From positions 61,788 through 125,787 of the forward strand of contig MNCI01035189.1 of the NCBI GenBank assembly GCA_015680685.1: 64,000 nt of DNA, written 5' to 3'. Position 1 is the stretch's first letter. Each line of letters begins with the position of its first letter. Below the pieces are notes generated by a model. The model ran no database searches and was not told where the DNA came from. It was given only the letters and a program-made list of their open reading frames with translations. The translations under genes and the position numbers were made by a program. Origin of the DNA: Gnetum montanum (taxonomy: Eukaryota; Streptophyta; Gnetopsida; Gnetales; Gnetaceae). Shown piece after piece: positions 58,279 to 64,000 of this stretch.

Positions 58279-58980
58279 GTGATTACTTCCGTTGTGCATC
58301 ATGAAGCATTAGTCAAGATGTTGACCTCTATTCTTGTTTGTGAGGACATCCCCTTTAGTGAAAAGTCCATACATGAATTGATGGTACTACCTTCACCACA
58401 AGAAGAAATGAGGTCAACATCATTAGTGGTTCATGATGGCAGAGTTAAGACCAACCCATAGGATGGCAAGATAACCAAGGCTCCCCTCTTTATAACCATC
58501 AAGATAGGATAGTACAAAGTGCATAGGGTACATGTTGATGATGAAGCCACAACAAACATGATATCTTATACCATCATAGAATGTCTAGGCCTAACCAAGC
58601 ATATGTAACATACATCAAAAATTTCTCTTAAATCCTTCAACAAGTCTTAGGTGGCCATAAAAGGCTTAATTTCTTTAGACTTTTGGCAAGGGAACAATTT
58701 CACATAATGACCAATTTCTTGGTGGTGGAAGAGATACCAAGATTCAACCTTATCCTTAGAAGGCCTTGGCTAGCTCAATTACAAGTTTTTTCCTCACAAA
58801 TCCACCAAGAAATTTACCTACCTTACGATTGAGGTGAGAATCATCCATGGTGATAGTATAGTTCCATTGGCAGTCAACAATATTCACATTGAACAAGAGT
58901 TTGAAGTGGAGTTTCAAGAAGAAAATCCTATTGTTATCCATAAATTCAAGAAGCCTGATGAAGAATGAGAGGCCAAAACC
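58279..58980 (+). pseudogene. Family B copy 3: aspartic protease region
   Basis: The lead-in at 58279-58461 is colinear with 32968 onwards and 1371-1186. R-V-H-V-D-D-E-A-T-T-N-M near 58530 is the catalytic segment with the Gly of D-D-G replaced by Glu. The final part has P-R-F-N-L-I-L-R-R-P-W-L-A-Q-L at about 58735. It is broken by stops and a frame change. Confidence 0.72.
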
Positions 58981-59428
58981 AACAATAATAGACCCATGGA
59001 TCCATCATGAGAATAACTCCCCTTCAATGTTGTGAGCAAAGGAAATTGGGAATACAAAAATATGCAAAGTAGACTGTATGCATTTCCTAATCATTCAAAG
59101 TTAGGAAATATTTGCATAATTGATGTGTACCCTTGATTCACTCATCCTTGCACCTATAACTATGTGGCCTTCTTTAGCTATAGCATTTTTAAACTAGTTT
59201 ACAAGTTACTTGTATGTACTATTTTATTTACTTTCATTTTACTTTGTTTTAACCTTTACTTTACATGTAGCCTAAGTTTTACTCTTGTTTATAGTTTACT
59301 TTTTCAAGCCTTTTTATTTTATAGTATAAACCATAAAAATACAATAAAAACTTTAAAACTTGAAAACATTCATAAAAACTTTAAAAACATAAAAAAACCA
59401 ATAAAAAGTTTTCTTTTTAAAATATGTA

Positions 59429-59495
59429 TGGCCCACCATGGCCTAAAACTGATAGATCGCATAGCCCACCATGGCCTAAAACTAGCAAAACATTT
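59429..59495 (+). repeat. Two GGCCCACCATGGCCTAAAAC units
   Basis: ATGGCCCACCATGGCCTAAA at about 59429 is repeated about 40 bp on. It is homologous to 33939-33995 and 306-418, at the same distance from the protease. Confidence 0.8.
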
Positions 59496-59499
59496 ATCA

Positions 59500-60149
59500 C
59501 AACTTACAACCTAGTTCACATCCTAGTAGTCAACATATAATTGATTATACCTTTTTATAACCAATAACAATTGCATAAGTTAATCAACATAGCCTATGAC
59601 ATGAAAAAAAATGTAAAGCATTAAGCATATATAAAACATTAAACATATATATGAAATTAAAACAGAAAAATAATAATAGTCTAAAGGTTTATCACATAGC
59701 ATGACAAAAGTCTAAACAATACACGAAATAATAAACTATCCATTAATCGATCAAATGCCTAACACTAGCCAATACATCATGACATCATAATATCAACAAC
59801 ATCTATAGCAAATGAGGTAAACAAGGGTAATGATTGGTACTACAGGGTTGTTAGAGGGGGTTGGGAAGCACTTCCATCTTTACCAGTTGGGCTACTAGTG
59901 TCACCTAGTACCTGTACCACAACAAAATAGAAGTTAACCAATAATCAACAAAGTATGAAACCAAATTACAAATTAAATCAAATTAAACTAAAATGTGCCA
60001 AAACAAAGTAAAATAAAAAAACCTTGAAGGGCTCAAGTGCCACATCTTTTGGTAAGAGGTTCTAAAGTCTAACCTTCAAATGATGGAGGATTTGTTCTAC
60101 GGTCAATTGGGCTTAGTCCACCTTTTTGAGATTGATACCTATCAAGATG
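59500..60149. other. AT-rich spacer between family B copy 3 and the minus-strand coding remnant
   Basis: Many A-rich words and repeated AAACATATATA. No gene was recognised. Confidence 0.45.
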
Positions 60150-62521
60150 TTGCTTTTGTTGATATTAGTTCATGTAGATGGCTCCCAAATTTTTTTTTAA
60201 AGTATTCACCTCCCCAGAAGTAGTAGAGACCCAAGGAGATGGAAAGTTAGCCACTATTATAGAGCCTTCAAAAAGTTTGAATACTTCCTCCTCTTAAATC
60301 CCCTTCATGAGCAACTCTAACTTATGTCATTCAATGGACTCCTTCTTTAACCACTTGAGGTAGGCTTCACATTCAACCTTATATTTCTTCTTGTGATCTT
60401 TTTGTGCCTATATCTAGTCAAGAACCCAAGCACAATAGTCTCTCCACTTCCTAATCGTTTGCACTAGCAAGTCCATCTGAAGGCTTTGCTCAACAAACGC
60501 CCTAGCAAGGGCAACCCTGCCATGGATGGAATTCTAGTACTATTCCCACTTGATCTCTTTAGTTCACAAGGAACTCCTATTGGCCAATTTCACCTCCACA
60601 AATTCCTTGCAATATTTAAGATCTTTGTTCACCTCAACCAACATTTTATTTTATCTTTCCAACACTACAACTTGTTCCCATAGGAACTCATTGGATCGTT
60701 GAAATTTCCATGAAGTTTTGGTGCATGAAAATGCACATTCAATGGAACCTTCATATAACTTTTATGGAACATTCTCCACATTTGATGGTAAGCTAGGTAG
60801 TATGTCAATCTCAACAAGGTGATTAAGATTGCATCTAAGCATAGGTGTTGAAAGTAACATAATAAGAAATATGTAAAAACAATAAGTAACTAAATAACCA
60901 AGGAATAATGAAAAAAATTAAATAAATAAAATAATATAATCATAAAACAACAAAACTAAAAATGCAAGATATGTTAAGTTTTTATCAACATCGATAGTAA
61001 CCGATTGTAACCAATTAATCATATCCTCGGCCATCCCCTACATGAATTCCCTCTTATTAGGAGTGTCAACCCATGGCTTCATTCAAAACATGGAGGTTGA
61101 GAAGGTGCACTAAGGCTCAGTAGTTAAGAAAAGCATAATAATCAAAAAATGATTAAGACCAAGCTTAAACTAAAACAACCAAAGAACTTAAGAATATGAA
61201 ACTAAATGCAAGCATACCTAGAGCATTATTTGGGATGATGACAAGAGGTTCACCTAGTTGTGAGGGATCAAATGGAGAGTCAAAGTCATCCAATGGAACA
61301 TTGGATAATCCCTCATCCTCATGGAATTGTAGGAGCTTCTCCTCTAGGCATTTTTTGCTCCACCTTTGCTACTATTACTTAGGTTGCTAACTCTTATTAC
61401 TTACCTATAAGAACAATAGGAGTAAACATAATATATCTTAGCATATCTTGCCTAAAGGAAAGTAATAACATAGCCTTATAACAAACTAAAAAATAAAACA
61501 TACCTATAACCACATTGCATGCTTGGCCAAGTCTAACCACGAATCTTTTCTTGGAGGGTTGCTCGATGACTAGTCTACTTTCTCAATCATGGACCTCTTT
61601 AGTTTGCTTCTAACTACATCTTTAGCTTCAACCCATAATGTTTTGGCCCTTTTAATGTTCCCACACTCAACCTGGGGCTTAATCCTCATGCTGTCATGAA
61701 AAGCATAATGCCTACCACTAAGTCCCTTAGTGATAATAGACAATGTCAACCCTAAACATGTTTCATCCATGGCTTGGAGAGTTAGGATGGATCTTGACTT
61801 ATCCATTTTTCATCCTTCATCACCACCAAGAATTCCATGAACCTCCTCAAATATGCCATAAAGAATGCATAATGCATGTGGCATTTTTTCATGAGGTTGT
61901 CATGGAGTTTAAGGATCTTACCATGTAGCCTAGGAGCCAAGTGACTAGCCCAATTAAATCGAGCACCATCCAAAAAGACCTTCTTCATGGTCCATGCTTG
62001 CTCAACCCCCATGATCTTGCCATGTGATATCAACTTGTGGAACCCCCAAAAGTGAAACAAGGGATGTGCCTCTCTAGCCTCTTCAACCTTGAATTGGTTA
62101 AGAGATAATCCATTATGACCATGACAAGTGTCCAACCACTCTTCCACCTTTTTCCAATACTCCACCTCTTTACATGCCTTAGTGACAATCTTTACGTCTT
62201 CATGAGGAATTTCAAAGAGGTTACTAAAGGTGGATTCATTGATGGCCAAGGTGATAGGCACATCATGAATCTAGGTGATGAACTTCTTCATCCCTTTGTC
62301 AAAGGAGTCGATGATGTTCACCATCTTGGGGGTAGGAATGGTTAGGCTAGGGGCTATGAAGAGATCATGTAAACGAACATCAGATATATTTACTTGAATG
62401 TTTCTAGGCATCTTACTAGCCAACCACTGATACAACGAATCCACCTCATTATACTTGAGGTTAAGAGTTTCCTCAAAGCATCATAAAATGACCAACATGA
62501 TAGTGGAAGAGGTAGTAGCCC
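60150..62521 (-). pseudogene. Decayed multi-exon minus-strand coding region, unknown function
   Basis: A first coding block (61504-62521) opens after a good acceptor (TTGTATTGTAG) and ends at a GTATGT donor. It contains the longest frame here, 159 codons (61782-62261), with E-S-T-F-S-N-L-F-E-I-P, then KVEEWLDTCHGHNGLSLNQF, HFWGFHKLISHG and RFNWASHLAPRLHGKILKLH. A second block near 61218-61385 (H-E-D-E-G-L-S-N-V-P-L-D-D-F-D) ends at GTATGC. A third (about 61020-61110) has K-P-W-V-D-T-P-N-K-R-E-F-M. A fourth (about 60200-60830) is long, charged and coiled-coil-like, with several stops. I know no named family for it. It could be an antisense ORF as in the 3' region of some Tat elements, or a captured or decayed host gene. 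Confidence 0.55.
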
Positions 62522-62674
62522 CTACAATACAAGAAGAGGCCAATTAGCTTAAACTTAAGCATGTCACGTAAAATCAAAATATAACAAGTATAACCAACAT
62601 TAAAACCAAATTTATTACCAATCAGAGCCAATAAAACCTTTTAGACACCTAAAACTTAAAAAAATTATAATAAT

Positions 62675-63521
62675 TAATGAGCAGCAAGAAATCCCTATGT
62701 CCAACCATATGAATCACTAGCATTCACAAAGCAATCTGGTTGAATTTTGTAGACTTTAGATCTCCAAGTACACTGGGTCTAGGTAGTGAATATCAAGGAC
62801 ATGATCATTGTCTTCTCATTCTCACTTGTGAAGTACAAGTGTATGGTTAAGTGTAACTAAGACATATGATTTTTATCATTTTATGTTTTATGGCTTAAAT
62901 CACCTAAGTGCTAAAAAATAAAGAAATAAAATGTTTAACTAGTCCAGTAACTAACTAATGTCTTAACTAATCCTAACATAAGCATCCGTTCCCATTTACC
63001 ATACACATCCTGAACAACATTGTAATGTTACAGGGCTACCAAGCATTAAGCGCTATTGGGATTACCAAATGTAACATATGCTTGAAATGATCATAGTTAT
63101 GTTTTAATTAATTGCTATCTAATTAATTAATCAAATGCATTGAAGTAAATAAGTCAAATAATAAATGTATTTAAAGTAAACATTGATCTATTTCCAAATG
63201 CTACAAGGTTTGTGAAGAAAGCTCATCTTTATTGTTAGTCACACTAAGGTGCTCAAGTACATCAGTGTTCAAATAAAGATTCATACACTTCTCACTCCTA
63301 TTGTGGGCACTTAGAAAATATTTTAACTATCAAACAAACAAAATGCAAGAGCTTTAGTAAGACACTAATTAATTGATGCCATAAATGCAACTAGTGGATG
63401 CGTATTTATAGGCAATGACCAACACTACATCAATGAGGCCATGTCAATGCATCAAACCATACATCAACGTGACTATGTAAATGGGATGATGTTGATGCAA
63501 CCCAAGAAAGACACTTCATCA
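62675..63521 (-). mobile_element. 3' LTR of a minus-strand family A element
   Basis: It is bounded by TAATGAG (62675) and TTCATCA (63521), diverged forms of the family ends. CCAACCATATGAATCACTAG near 62703 and the TATA box (reverse complement at 63403-63410) match the LTRs at 6996 and 21153. The sequence beyond 63521 reads, on the minus strand, TTTAGTTGTGGGGGTA just before the LTR, matching the polypurine block before the LTR at 41714. That makes this the 3' LTR. Confidence 0.75.
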
Positions 63522-64000
63522 TACCCCCACAACTAAATGAAAACTCATTCTCAAGTAAACAAAAGAGTAACAAGCTCTTTACAAAATTTTGGAAATGTAT
63601 GGGATTATTGACTAACTAAAGATACATAGATTGACATAGACAAAAAGTAAGTGCCCAAGTATATGAATTTACAATCATTAAAAAAATTAATATTCAAGAC
63701 AACAAAATTGAACACCATGACAAAAAATTTTAGCACAACCCATCTACCAGCTTGAAGATGAAAAAGAAAATCAGATGCTCCTAGGTGATGAAGGCTCTTG
63801 AGGTGTCGAAGGACCTTTTCTTTCTTTTGGTGAATGTAGTTGTTGAGGTTGTAGTTGTGGCTATCATGCTACAGTTGTAAATTTTGGTGAAAGATGAAAA
63901 TCATCCAATAATGCTTTCATCCTCTCCTCCTTATTCCTAGGATCATACATAGTCCACATAGCATCGTCAATGTGGGCTAGTATGGGAACATCCCAAGGAT
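63522..64000 (-). mobile_element. 3' internal end of the same family A element
   Basis: The minus strand carries the polypurine-like block next to the LTR, and further non-coding sequence runs off the window. No coding frame is convincing. Confidence 0.6.

Overview
This looks like nuclear DNA of a seed plant with a large, repeat-packed genome. A gymnosperm is plausible but unproven. One intact intron-containing gene lies among about 60 kb of decayed Ty3/gypsy LTR retrotransposons and an endogenous pararetrovirus. No prokaryotic signals, CRISPR, rRNA or tRNA genes were found.

Layout. 1-7895: minus-strand retroelements. A TGATGAG-type LTR (family A) runs off the left edge. It sits in a gag-protease element (family B, copy 1, with 5' LTR about 4763-6690), which itself sits in an older family A element (5' LTR 6996-7895). 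8180-8975: a tandem array of about 115-130 bp units. 9-10.3 kb: AT-rich repeats. 12328-15909: a four-exon gene for a 747-residue ankyrin-repeat protein, the only convincing host gene. 16-21.1 kb: repeat-rich spacer with a solo LTR (19137-19629).

21153-42571: a three-level nest. An Athila/Tat-like Ty3 element (family A: gag, protease, RT, RNase H, integrase, all broken) is split inside the integrase by an 11.4 kb family B element (27436-38806) flanked by perfect ATGGG duplications. The 3' LTR of that element carries a family A solo LTR (36690-37574) flanked by perfect CAAAC duplications and containing a 531-base N gap.

About 44390-53395: a caulimovirid-like endogenous pararetrovirus. It spans more than one genome length in head-to-tail order (capsid end, protease, RT, RNase H, promoter, primer site, movement protein, capsid) and is followed by a 1.6 kb inverted copy of its RT-to-promoter part. 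55562-59500: family B copy 3. 60150-62521: a decayed, apparently spliced minus-strand coding region of unknown role. 62675-64000: 3' LTR and internal 3' end of another minus-strand family A element.

Family B encodes only gag and an aspartic protease in the one copy whose two LTRs are visible. It therefore looks non-autonomous (TR-GAG-like), with a Tat-type C-H-H-C gag knuckle, and would depend on the polymerase of a relative. Apart from the ankyrin gene, every coding region is broken, mostly by TAG, TAA and TGA codons where C-to-T changes in CAG, CAA and CGA explain the stop. This is the pattern expected from long methylation.
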